From: Pisolithus tinctorius
Lineage: Eukaryota; Basidiomycota; Agaricomycetes; Boletales; Pisolithaceae
Length of the DNA: 64,000 nucleotides
Assembly: GCA_024663395.1 (NCBI GenBank)
Contig: JANFAH010000005.1
Span: forward strand, 1,116,001 to 1,180,000
Reading direction: 5' to 3'
In this document: positions 50,401-59,946 of the stretch, in pieces
Numbering within the stretch: the stretch's first letter is position 1
Layout: every line of letters begins with the position of its first letter
Position numbers and translations under genes: made by a program
Notes under the pieces: model-generated
The model's input: the letters and a program-made list of their open reading frames with translations, nothing else
Told to the model about the DNA's origin: nothing
Databases searched by the model: none

Positions 50401-51351
50401 AAAGACCACATGCTGATATTCACAGATGGTTCAAGTACGGAAGGAGGGGTTGGAGCAGCGGCGGTACTGTATGTAGACTACAAACACATCGTCACGCTGC
50501 GGTACCATCTAGGCAACGACTCACAACACATGGTATTCGAAGCCGAAGCGGTAGCAATGATCCTAGCAGCACATCTCCTGAACACCAGAGACGAGATCAC
50601 ATACCCAGTCACAATACTAGTAGACAACCAGGCGGCCATCAGATCGAGTGAGCGCCCAACAGCAAAACCAGGACATTATCTACTGATGCAATTTAGGTCG
50701 ATGATCACTAAGACCCTCAGGGAGGAACGATTGACAAGGAAAGACGTCACAATCCGTTGGATAGCAGGACATATGGATATCGAAGGGAATGAGTTAGCGG
50801 ACAGGGAAGCAAAGCTAGCGGCAAAAAGAGCGGAATCCACCAGCCCACGGTGCAAGCTACCCCCCTCACTTAGAGACCACTTACCCTGCAGCATATCCGC
50901 CCTCAAACAAGCCCACAACGCTAAGCAGAAGTCACTATGGTTTAACCTATGGAAAAAATCCCCTCGCCACAGTCGGATATCACACATCGACCCGGCCCTT
51001 CCCGGCGCATCATTCACCAAGCTAACTGCCCCGCTAACCAAAAAGCAAACAGGTCTCCTCATACAACTTCGCACCGGCCACATTCCACTGAACAAGCATC
51101 TCTACCGCTTCAAACGCAGTGACACTCCCATGTGTCTACAATGCGGCAGGACCGCCCCAGAAGACATACATCATTTCCTCTTTCAATGCCCTAGATACGA
51201 CAGAGAACGACACGTCCTAAGGAGCGAACTAGGCAGGGAGGCCACATCCCTGGCATACCTCCTCTCAAACCAGAAAGCCCAGACGTCGCTCATCAAATAC
51301 ATATCTATGACCAAACGCCTACAGAACACCTTCGGTGAGGTACTCAAATAA
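47431..51351 (+). pseudogene. LINE ORF2 polyprotein (endonuclease, RT, RNase H) with one in-frame stop
   Basis: The frame opens with ATG at 47431, overlapping the ORF1 stop by eight bases, which suggests re-initiation. An apurinic-type endonuclease starts at LRIWQQNLNTS, with ITLQEPPID and later WLGDFNRHHPLWDE. A TGA at 47611-47613 interrupts this domain; downstream the frame stays open for 1236 residues (47641-51351). Reverse transcriptase motifs are KAPGPDGVANIVFQKS, ALLNTTAKLLSAIVADR, HFGGRPGRSTEDSLLLLE, LFLDIEGAFPNA, NGIGQGDPLSMLLYV and the catalytic FVDD box (LAFVDDTAFIA). RNase H has IFTDGSSTEGGVG, FEAEAVAMIL, VDNQAAI and AGHMDIEGNELADREAK. The end carries CLQCGRTAPEDIHHFLFQC. With only the one stop, inactivation is recent, or the base is a sequencing error. 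Confidence 0.88.
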
Positions 51352-51955
51352 TAGAATGACATCAGGTGATGCAGCACACAGGTCAATACTAGACTAGCAC
51401 GGCACGCTACCAAAACATACACATGCCAGAGTACCCATGGCTCACTTCGCCACGCGCTCCCACCACACGTCCCCGACACTCACATCCCCACCCCCGATCC
51501 AATCATAACATACGACAGACCACCATCCACAACTCCACTACCACTGGCATCACTCAGCAAACATGTTCCCACGTCCATTCCCCATCCAATCCCCGCCATC
51601 TCAGTACCAAAACCCACATGACAGACTCCAAACAAACGGACAGAGGAGAACACGTTCCCCAACGCACCAGCTGGCCTAAGGGCTGCCGGTTCAGTGTAGA
51701 CAGAGACTTAATGACTAGTCGATGTCCAAAGCCATCCCTACTACAAGACGGAGTGTCTAAAACGGCCGGCGGGAACAGCGGACTGCTGGGGGGTCGATGA
51801 CCCTGCCAGTAGGGCATTCACTCGTTTGTAGGGAAGGGCGGGCCACAGGGGGCCCTACTTAGTCATTAATATTCGTTAGTATAGTGCAACATAGGACAAA
51901 AAAGTCCTCAAGCACTTTAATACAGAGATAAAAAATAAAAATAAAATAAATAAAA

Positions 51956-52073
51956 AAACTAACGGCCCAATGCGTGGAGGCATGAGTATGTGCCTCACCT
52001 TCCAGCCCTTTATTGGGGGACTACTGGGGTTAACATGATTTAGATTAGGGGAATTCACAGCATGTTTTCGTGC
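51956..52073 (+). repeat. Inverted repeat, left arm
   Basis: About 118 bases from aaactaacggcccaatgcgtgg to gttttcgtgc. They match, in reverse orientation, 52671-52791 with few mismatches. The outer end is the LINE insertion site. If the LINE is removed, the arm continues leftwards into the terpene synthase 5' flank. A partial third copy in direct orientation is at 55364-55447. Confidence 0.82.
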
Positions 52074-52670
52074 GTCATTTTCGTTCGTTTTCGATGCCGT
52101 TTTCAAGTTCGATTTGTTTTCGTTGACCGGGTAAGGCCGAAAATGGCGGCTTGCTTTGATATCCACCGTTTTGGCTTCGTTTTGATTGTTTCCGAGGGTT
52201 GAAGTTTGAATATGTGGAGATAAGCATGTTGGTTATCTTGATGTCTATCTGGCTACTCTACTTGCTGAATCTCACTCATACCTTGATCCCGCAACTTCTT
52301 TTGACTCCAATTCCAGTAGTTCTGAGAGCACAAACTCTGACTGATCTGATGACCACCTGCATAGTACCTCATGAGCCAGTAATGCTGGGTTGACTGCCCC
52401 CTTCAGCTTAATACTACAAGACATAGATACAGAAAAATCTACTAAAAGAGCATGGATGTGTGTGGGGCACGAGAGGGAAATGATATATGACAGGCTGAGT
52501 CAAGCGCTGGCGCCCGTGAAAATGTCCAAGTGCCGTTTTTCCATCGTTTTCAGCGGGCGCAGTCACGACTGGTGGGTTTTGCCGTGCGGAGTCAATTGAC
52601 AGGCAGATGCGCGAATGTCGAAAAAAGCGTCTCATTTTCGGGCTGGAGTGACCTTGTAAACAAGGTGACT
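52074..52670. other. Interior of the inverted repeat, no gene recognised
   Basis: About 600 bases without a convincing gene. The left part is rich in TTTTCG-type words (tttcgttcgttttcgatgcc and similar). Small open frames on both strands have no motif. It may be the interior of a non-autonomous element, but no transposase remnant is visible. Confidence 0.45.
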
Positions 52671-52791
52671 GCACGAAAACGTGCTGTGAATTCCCCTAAT
52701 CTAAATCATGTTAACCTCAGTAGTCCCCCAATCAAGGGCTCGAAGGTGAGTCACATACTTGGCATGCCTCCACGCATTGGGCCGTTAGTTT
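52671..52791 (-). repeat. Inverted repeat, right arm
   Basis: Reverse complement of 51956-52073, ending gggccgttagttt at 52779-52791. The similarity continues to the right (52799 to about 52975) with the 5' flank of the terpene synthase, so the whole arm before LINE insertion was about 300 bases long. Confidence 0.82.
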
Positions 52792-52798
52792 AACTTTT

Positions 52799-52975
52799 GC
52801 TAGGTAGTGATGGAAGCCCAGGGATAGCTACGCTTGCATGATCGGTGAGTATGAGTTACCGACTTCTTCTGTACGGCAAGTATGTTGCGGCAATACCAGC
52901 TTTGGCGTGGCCACACCTAGTTTCACTGACTGGATTGTCGCACTCCGGGCTTCTCCTCCAATGAATATGCTTCAC
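52799..52975 (+). repeat. Inverted fragment of the terpene synthase 5' flank
   Basis: From tgctaggtagtgatggaagc through gatcggtgagtatgagttaccg to cgggcttctcctccaatg, this is the reverse-oriented counterpart of 45138-45367 and 55195-55350. It stops before the synthase start codon region. It is the trace of a third unit in opposite orientation. The open frame across it is not considered a gene. Confidence 0.75.
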
Positions 52976-53058
52976 TTTACGTCGGTCATACCGTGCCCCG
53001 AGAAGTCTGTGGCAAGAGTGGAAAACATCATCTGCACTTCCGAAATCTTCGCTCATAG
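52976..53058 (+). repeat. Short repeat shared with 55455-55553
   Basis: The core gtggaaaacatcatctgcac with flanking ccgtgcccNgagNagtc and ttcgctcatag is found here and again, diverged, at 55466-55553. Its nature is unknown. At its right edge the phosphodiesterase pseudogene begins. Confidence 0.6.
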
Positions 53059-53714
53059 ATGCCAGGCTACCCTTCTGCGGTCCGTATTGCCGCAGCGGCC
53101 GCAAGGGGATTCACTCGAACCGGACAGGGGAGGTTCAGGAACCCCCTCATCGAGTTCTTACCCCAAGTTTTTTTCTCCTACATCACTGTTGCTTCCGTTC
53201 GTAGCGGCGGGAATGAACTACCGGGTGACCTACTAGCCGACTTTGCCAAAGATCGTCGGTCAGTTCGCGTCAACTTTCAATCTCTTAGGTCAGCAACCAT
53301 CACTTCCGCTCACTACTCATTTCCTTACTTCCGACGGTGGATCTCCTAGCTCTACGTGACGAAATCAAGGAAACTCTTTCACACCTGTTCCCCCGGTCTG
53401 TTCCTATGTTCCCACACCTCTCCCTCGCCTACACCGCTGATGAAGACGCGAAAGCGGGTGAACGTCATCGGGCCGCACAGTCATTGAGAGAGACGGATGT
53501 TGTCATTGAAGATAAGGACCGCCACATAGTTTCACTGCAATGCGGTGATGTGTGTATGTCAGGCGTTGATCTCGTGGAGATCTGGCTCGTTGAATGTGAA
53601 GGTCTACTTAAGGAGTGGAGTGTTTGGAACAAAGTATCGCTCAAGAGCGTCTGTCAATCATCCGGTGGGTGGTACATTTGGAGCGTCCTAGCCTGCGAGA
53701 AATACATACGGTAG
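53059..53714 (+). pseudogene. 2H cyclic phosphodiesterase pseudogene, copy B
   Basis: Counterpart of the gene at 42907-43563, but it begins inside the second exon, so the initiator exon and its intron are missing. Near 53288 a one-base deletion relative to copy A (ctcttag against ctctttta) shifts the frame and leads to a stop at 53347-53349. The first catalytic motif has His changed to Tyr (SYITVAS), while the second, PHLSLAY, remains. The original stop codon is also lost (EWSV continues into WNKVSL). It is almost certainly non-functional. Confidence 0.88.
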
Positions 53715-55088
53715 CTACAGACCAAAGCTTGAAGAGAAAGAAGGGGATAAATAGCGTGGCATATGCGTCAGTCGCAGAGTAGGATTGTGGGAGTAAACAA
53801 AAATGAATACGATCAGCAAGGTAAAACATATTACAGGGCGGACATGGAGATTGTGCCGGTTGCCTAGCCTGATCACATTACTCCTCCTGTCAGAATCGTT
53901 GCAAAAGACCTTGTAGCGGTTGTTGACAACGCTCCACTCGATGTTTCCAATCGCCCAGTCTATCAAACCATCCCCGTACGCAGACAAGAATTTGTCCATT
54001 TCGGTGCCAAAAGAGGGGATCCTGCCTCTGCATGTGTAAAAATCGTCCAGGGCTGCCTTGAAAAGGTCCCCTGCGTAATTAATGGCCCCCTGTAAATCAA
54101 GGTGTGAAGTGTCTAGGTCTTTCAATATGACCGTTATGATATTGTTGAGGGCACCATTATCACCCTGTTCTTTCTTAAAAGAGTAAATATCCTGTGACCC
54201 ACCGTTGATTCAGGCTTGCTGCAATAACTCGGGAAACGGCTCACTTACATTAGCAATGTAAACCATATCTAAAGCGGCATTCTCCATGCCCATGACAGCA
54301 TTGTTTTCAAGTACGCTGTCGGGGATATACAAACGACGGGTTGACCGCATCAAGACGAGGCACGGCCGAGTACCAATCGTTTCGCGCCGAGTGATCATAT
54401 AAGAGTGAAGATCGCGCGTTGCATGCAAACCTTTGGACGCCTCACGGTCCAAAGCTTCGCGAACGGTGTTCCTAGCGAAATCAACATTCGTGGAAATGAA
54501 TTGCGGCCAGTGAAATGGATCAACTGCAGACTTGAGTCGTGTCATCATCTCCCTAAGTATGTTGGTCAGAGCCTGCACGGGATTTTTAGGGGGGAGACTG
54601 ACTTGCTCATAAGCTTAATAAACGGGTGACGAGTGCTCGTCTCCGGCTGGCCGCCCTTCAGGGTCTGCATCCATATCTCTGAGTTTTTCAGAGCCTTTGT
54701 ACTTGAATAGCGGTCACTGTATACGAATTGAATGAGGGTCTGGACAGTCAGAAAACAGGTCAAAATCGCACGTCATTTCTTCCAGCATGAAAGAAGCAGT
54801 CATGTAATCGAGAATGGCTCGTAATTCATATTCCGTTGCAAGCGGATAGGCCAGAGCGGCGAGGAGAGGCATCTCTGCATTGTAGACTTCCTAGAAGGTG
54901 GATAAGGTGAAATATCGGAATTGAATCTACGCTCGACGACCTACGATCGAGAAATAGTATCCTAGTGTGTTTCCCACCCACTCGTTATAACCTTGGTACG
55001 CTCCCTTGAAATGAGGACTGATGGGTCCTCCAGGCTTCTGCGCAAAGAAGGAAAGTAAGTCTGGCAGCTGATATGTTTGCGCAACCAT
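53715..55088 (-). CDS. Sesquiterpene synthase, copy B
   Basis: Paralogue of the synthase at 43721-45022. Corresponding exons (55088-54945, 54890-54772, 54716-54603, 54552-54249, 54191-53715) keep all GT..AG borders and give 385 residues. EEMTD, MITRRETIGTRPCLVLM, NDIYSFKKE and NNRY are all retained. Differences from copy A are few within the catalytic part. After VICF the C-terminus diverges: copy A stops soon, while copy B runs 24 residues further to a stop at 53715, because small indels changed the 3' end. Both copies therefore appear able to make a full cyclase domain. Confidence 0.85.
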
Positions 55089-55447
55089 GAGAAAGCGGTA
55101 GTTCTTGCTACGGGTGTACAAACGTACCAGCTATTTATGCCTCTTTCCAGATCGTATGAGCACTGAGACACCTGCGAACTTCGGTTAGTCGACATTGGAG
55201 GAGAGGCCCGAAGTGCGACAATCTGGTCGATGAAACTAGGCGTGGCCACACCAAAGCTGCTACGCGGTTGCTTGCCGCAGCATACTTTCCGCACAGAACA
55301 AGTCGGTAACCAATCATGCAAACGTAGCTATCCCTAGGCTTCCGTCACTGCCTAGCAAAAATTAAACTAACGGCCCAATGCGTGGAGGCATGAGTATGTG
55401 CCTCACCTTCCAGCCCTTGATTGACTACTGGGGTTAACCAGATTTAA
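55089..55447. other. 5' flank of terpene synthase B joined to a partial inverted-repeat sequence
   Basis: The left part matches the flank of synthase A. From 55364 it matches the left inverted-repeat arm (aactaacggcccaatgcgtg, then catgagtatgtgcctcacc, then ggggttaac) until about 55447, with a seven-base deletion relative to the other copy in the ttgggggacta region. Confidence 0.65.
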
Positions 55448-55454
55448 ATTGTTG

Positions 55455-56236
55455 GGTTAGTATGTTTCAGTTTATGCCGGTCGCACCGTGCCCTGAGGAG
55501 TCGTTGGCAAGGGTGGAAAACATCATCTGCACTTCCGAAAATTTTGCTCATAGCCATCCAAGGAGCGAAGGCTTGGACGTATGGGCTACTGGACTTACAG
55601 CTCGAAGTGCTTCTCGATGGCTCGGATACCAGAGCTTAATCTACATTTTCGTCAAAAGAGTGCCTGCAGACCATAAATTGAGACTGGACCTGGCAGTGAT
55701 GAGTCGACCCTGGCTTGCTCATAGCAATGCGTATGTATGAGCTTTGCGGTGACACTGCGGACGAGGATAATGGGCGCATGTCCAAAAGGATCTTGGATCC
55801 TACTTGTTACTTGATCCCGTGTCCATTTCACATCAGGCGGTGGTGGGACCATCGCGTTACGTATGGGGATATGAGATCTGAAACTTCTGTCTTAGAATGC
55901 TGAAAGGAGATACATAGCCCGCCAAGTCTCTGATGGGCCAGGTTTGAGACATGGCGCCTACATGTCTCAAGTCATACCTATCTTTGTATTGACGATAGTC
56001 GCAGATTTTACAGCTTGTTATCTGACATGTCAATGGAACTGCAAACTACAAGCATTATGTACTCAAAGCCGGAAATTAGCGAAGACGAAGGTGTGCGAAG
56101 AAGAATTTGTACCTAGTTAGCGACAGCGGATCGCACAACATGCAAAAGTGAACGTTCAAACAGCGATGAACGAAAAGCGGCACACAATAATGATAATGAT
56201 AGTATTGGTCGGTAGCATGGTCAATGGACTTGTGTG
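55455..56236. other. Repeat fragment and gene-free stretch
   Basis: 55455-55553 repeats the short element at 52976-53050. The remaining about 680 bases have short open frames but no recognisable gene, tRNA or element. The right part should hold the 3' end of the arrestin-like gene. Confidence 0.45.
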
Positions 56237-57941
56237 TTATGAACCCTCGTCCTTCTGAGGACCTGCGGAAGGATCAGGTGATTGCGATGTAGGTGGTGTG
56301 TAAAGCGGTAACGGCGTCGAGAAATCAATCTTGCGCTCGCCGTTTGGATGAAAGAGTTGGGAATATGCAGGTAAGCTTTGACCAAACGAGGTCTCAAGTC
56401 GGGTTTCCCCTGAAGATGTACCAGAAACGTGGCACCCTGTAGATAACGGCGGTCTCGGTGGTTCCGACAGATGGACCTGCTGCAGGGGAAGAGAGAAATG
56501 CAACTGTCGGTGAAGTGGTGCTTGTTCCGCGAGATCGTATGCGCATTGGATTGAAACGCTGAGGGTGTGTCGTACACTGAAAAGAGGACTACTCTCTGTC
56601 ATTCGACGCATGCGAGGTCCCGCCCAGTCAACTTCGGAAGGCTCTGCGGCAATAGGAACATCGATATCGAGGATGTACCATTCGAGCGAAATGACAGGGT
56701 CACTGGTATTTGCGAAGATACGTCCATCCCCTCCGATGACATAACGACCGGAATTGTTCTCTGCGAGAAGGGAGAATGTTCTAGCCACCGACGACCTCGG
56801 AGGCTGAGATGTCTGAAAGGCGTCTACGGCGCATAGTGTATGGACGGGGTGGTGACTGCGCAAAGGTTCATTAGGTGGTTGATGCCTTTGCGAGGGTATG
56901 GGGAAGCCGTTGGCGTATTCCTCATTTGCTGTGTTTCTAGTCAAGTCAAAATATATTTGAGCGACCGCACCGTTTAACATAGCCATCTGCTACTCACCTA
57001 TAAACTTCAACCTGATTTATGTCGACAGAGAACTCCGTCAGCCTAAGGCGCTCACGCTCGGATTCAGTCAAGTCTTTGGCCCGCAGACGTAAAGTAAAAG
57101 GGAGGGAGGTTTCATCCACTGAAACCGCGGTAGGAACGCACGCAACAACTTCGATCTTCCCCAGGACATCAAGAGAGGCAGTAGTCGACCCTTCCCGTGT
57201 ATCGTTCAACTCTTTCTGAGTATCAACGATATACATCGCTAATGGGAATGAACCAGAAGGTCCAGCTGGAGGTTCGATGGTACGTCGGAGTGTGACAGGA
57301 CACTTCGGGGCGTCCACTGTTCTGAATCGGGGACAGAGTGGGGCACAAAAGTTTAACCAAGAAAACGAAGAAGCATCGTCCTCTAAATAGACATATGTGG
57401 CAGTAGCGTAGAGAGCATAACGCGTCCCGGCCTCTTCAAAGTCGACATCTCCATAGGTGGATGTCAGTGGTAACCAACCTGGCACTCGAATATCGAAAAC
57501 GACATTCCAAGAACAAGGGCTATCCGAATACTCCAGTCCTTCGTTGGAGAGTTCGATGGGATCGCCGTGGACCAAGTCTTGTGAGACGGAGCATAGTCGC
57601 ACAGGGGCATATCCGGTCACTGGCGTGATCACTTCCGATTGACCCTCGAAAGTAATAATCAACGACTGCAACAGCAGTCGAGTTGTTGGTCTCGATCTAT
57701 TGAAGAAGGACCTAGTGGGAGTGATCGAGACGTTGACATGGCCAGCCAGTGAGAAGGCAGATCTGATTAGCGGGGATGTGAGGCCCACTATATGGCGTTT
57801 TACAGGCGCAAAAGCTTACGATGAACTGGCTTCTCCATGCATAAACAGAGTGTCAGTAAACGGCCGGATGTCCAGTACCACCCCCATGATCAGGCTGTTG
57901 GAGACGGTGATATAGGTTGGGGGGGAGCAGCGAAGGGACAT
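56237..57941 (-). CDS. Arrestin-like domain protein
   Basis: Fungal alpha-arrestin-like proteins act as adaptors in ubiquitin-dependent membrane protein turnover. The start at 57941 (MSLRCSPPTYITVSNSLIMG) leads to DIRPFTDTLFMHGEA. A 57-nt intron (gtaagc..taatcag) then gives SAFSLAGHVNVSITPTRS. The beta-rich N-domain has LLLQSLIITFEGQSEVI, SPCSWNVVFDIRVPGWLPL and RYALYATATYVYLE. The C-domain exon (56237-56986) has YVIGGDGRIFANTSDPVISL, PLFSVRHTLSVSIQC and then a Pro/Ser-rich tail (LYTPPTSQSPDPSAG). PPxY-type ligase motifs are not obvious, though LPAYSQL and LPLYTPP are Pro/Tyr-rich. The family call rests on overall pattern and is moderate. Confidence 0.68.
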
Positions 57942-58435
57942 ACAAGGACGTCCTCATTATATGCGGGGAATCGCCGCTTAGGACCCAGACAGTGAAAGGG
58001 GAACAAAGAGCGGGCAAGAAAAAAACGTGTCATGGCGGCATCTGCTTCGATATGCCGGTGGCCTGGTAAACATGACTAGGCCTGACATATGTTTCGTGTC
58101 TTACCAGGTACGGCCATTGACTGGCTGCGAAGGATCTGAATATTCACGTTCGACCTACCCTGGGTGGTAAAATTCATTGGTCGACGTTGCCTTTGTTTCG
58201 TAACCGGAGGGGTTGCCTATAGCAGCGGACAAAGGAAACATGGAGGCGTCTTAGACAGGAGGACAATGGAGTGTCACAGCCATCAAGTACTCAAATATTA
58301 CCCGATATATTCTCCGGCAATCACTCCGTGAAATCATCTTCGTCTGTTAATGTTATGTATCACTAGCACTCCTCGTTGGAAAAAGGCGACTACGCGACAG
58401 CCATGTCGTACTGGCACACATTCTGATACTGGCCG
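57942..58435. other. Intergenic region between BRX1 and arrestin-like gene
   Basis: About 490 bases upstream of the arrestin-like gene and downstream of BRX1. No gene, repeat or RNA is recognised. Confidence 0.4.
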
Positions 58436-59518
58436 TCACGCGAAAATCTTTGGCACACTCAAGGCGTCTTCTTCCCTGCGGCGCAACTCCTTCCTCCGGG
58501 CACTCTCTTCCTGGGCATCTTTGCGATCCCGGTACCTGTCCCCCTTTCTCTGCCTCAGCATGGATCGAACCGCCGCAGGAGTGACAAATTCTGATTGGCA
58601 TGGAATCAGCTGTGCTCACGTGTGAGCAAATCAATGAACTCGTCGGCGAACCTGGGTTAGAGTAGACAGTTGCGCCACTGAAAGCTCCCTCAAATATCCG
58701 TATCGGAGTTAGGACAAACCGAGGACCGATTTCAACCAATGACATCTTCGGTGGCCCATTTGGTTGTTGGGGATCTTTTTCAAGAATCTTTCGTGCGGAA
58801 CGTTAGCGATATGGTCAGGAAGGCAATATTTTTAGAATAACCTGAAAATTCCTGAACCAAATTTTGTTGTCGAGTATGGAGAATGATAAAACATGGTCTA
58901 TGAAAGGTTTCGCCCTCCTTGCGAGCGGAGGAACGCCAAATATCTGATCATAAAAACAGATCAGCACATTTTGCAGTCCTATTCCACCCTACTTACGTGG
59001 GTGAAAAGTTCCTTGGTCATCCGACCCCACTCCGTCTCGTCAAATGCCTTGTCAAAACTCAGTATACCCCTGCTCCCCTTCAAGCAGTTTCCTGTCATCT
59101 TGAGTTCGTCCATGGTATGCACATTCAAGACGTGCATTTTTATGCTTGGGCCGTTTGGGGTTTTCGCAGCCCACAAGTACAAATCTTCGTGTCTCCGTGC
59201 CTCAAAATAAAGCGTATTATTGCAATTGTGCAAGTCGGCCAACTCGGGCAGTAGATGTAGATGTGACTTTGAATCCAACTTAGATTCTGGGATTTATGTG
59301 AGACACTAATGTAATAGTGTGTGCGCAGAATAATGTACTGACGCACCTCTTTTGACATGGGGCAAGAGTGCTTCCAAGTCGCTCATGAGATGTCTCATCC
59401 GGTGTGTGATACCCCGAGAAGAGAGCATCAAGACACGCTGCTTGTTCCGCCTTTTCGGTTGAACGTCATTCTCGACTTCTACTTCCTCTGCTTGTCGCTT
59501 TCTTTTACCTTCAGTCAT
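58436..59518 (-). CDS. BRX1: Ribosome biogenesis protein BRX1 (Brix domain)
   Basis: Brx1 acts in the nucleolus in assembly of the 60S ribosomal subunit. Exons from 59518 give MTEGKRKRQAEEVEVEN, KQRVLMLSSRGITHRMRHLM and DLEALLPHVKR. Then come LHLLPELADLHNCNNTLYFE, ARRHEDLYLWAAKTPNGPS and MHVLNVHTMDELKMTGNCLK. After the intron starting gtaagt (about 58997) IFGVPPLARRAKPFIDHV follows, then a further intron (gttatt..cgaaag). The C-terminal part is GPPKMSLVEIGPRFVLTPIR, IFEGAFSGATVYSNPEF and VTPAAVRSMLRQRKG. The end DALSVPKIFA (stop 58436-58438) is in a different frame from the preceding exon and is reached through the intron gttcgc..aatcag (about 58593-58651). No damage is visible. Confidence 0.93.
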
Positions 59519-59946
59519 CGTCTCTCGGATGAAGGACGGGTGTACTTAGGAGTGGTGTATGGAAGCACGTAGTGCAAAAATTGCACGTGACTATAGTGAC
59601 CCTGGCATCATTAATCTGGCAACTGCCATCGGACCCCCTGACTTAGCATGGCCGCTCAAGAAAACTTCCACATAGCACTTCATATCGACATTGTGATTTT
59701 GAGGAAGACATGCTGTTTGTGACTGACTGGGACTACGATCAGCTGGAGTAACCCTCATATGTACAATGACTGGAACAAGAATGAAAAGAAGACGAAAGTG
59801 GCAAAGTAGGAATACAGGCCCTATCAAAACACAATCTGGTCACGAATAAACGAGTCAGGAAACAGAACATCTGTGATAGGCTACTAGTGTCCCAAACAAG
59901 GAAAGAACTTGAACACAACATCAGCATTCACAGTTTACTCGGTAGT
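59519..59946. other. Region between BRX1 and KH-domain gene
   Basis: About 430 bases containing the BRX1 promoter and the 3' end of the KH gene. A short direct repeat flanks the BRX1 upstream area (tagtgcaaaaattgcacgtga is partly palindromic, 59569-59590). No gene is recognised. Confidence 0.4.

Larger units (their letters stand above)
45386..51955 (+). mobile_element. Non-LTR retrotransposon (LINE, Tad-like)
   Basis: A 6.57-kb element with a 5' leader of about 180 bases, two overlapping open frames, a 3' untranslated part of about 600 bases and an A-rich tail made of TAAA/TAAAA units (51927-51955). There are no terminal repeats. It is bounded by a 13-bp target-site duplication, so both ends are defined and the copy is full length. 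ORF1 is Gag-like with zinc knuckles. ORF2 has endonuclease, reverse transcriptase, RNase H and a Cys-His finger, a combination typical of the fungal Tad clade (clade assignment is inference). The plus strand is rich in A and C and poor in T, unlike the neighbouring genes. Confidence 0.93.
53059..55376. repeat. Segmental duplication, right copy
   Basis: Direct duplicate of 42996-45385. It lacks the 55-bp hairpin and the LINE, and so shows the original uninterrupted junction from synthase flank into the aaactaacggcccaatgcg repeat. Similarity then continues to about 55447. Confidence 0.9.

Noticed and set aside
52838..53236. 132-codon plus-strand open frame in the repeat island
   Set aside because: It is stitched from an inverted synthase flank, a short repeat and part of the phosphodiesterase pseudogene in the wrong frame.
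42666..56236. A full terpene biosynthetic cluster
   Set aside because: Apart from the two synthases, no P450, dehydrogenase, transferase, transporter or regulator gene is seen in the island, so only a synthase pair can be claimed.
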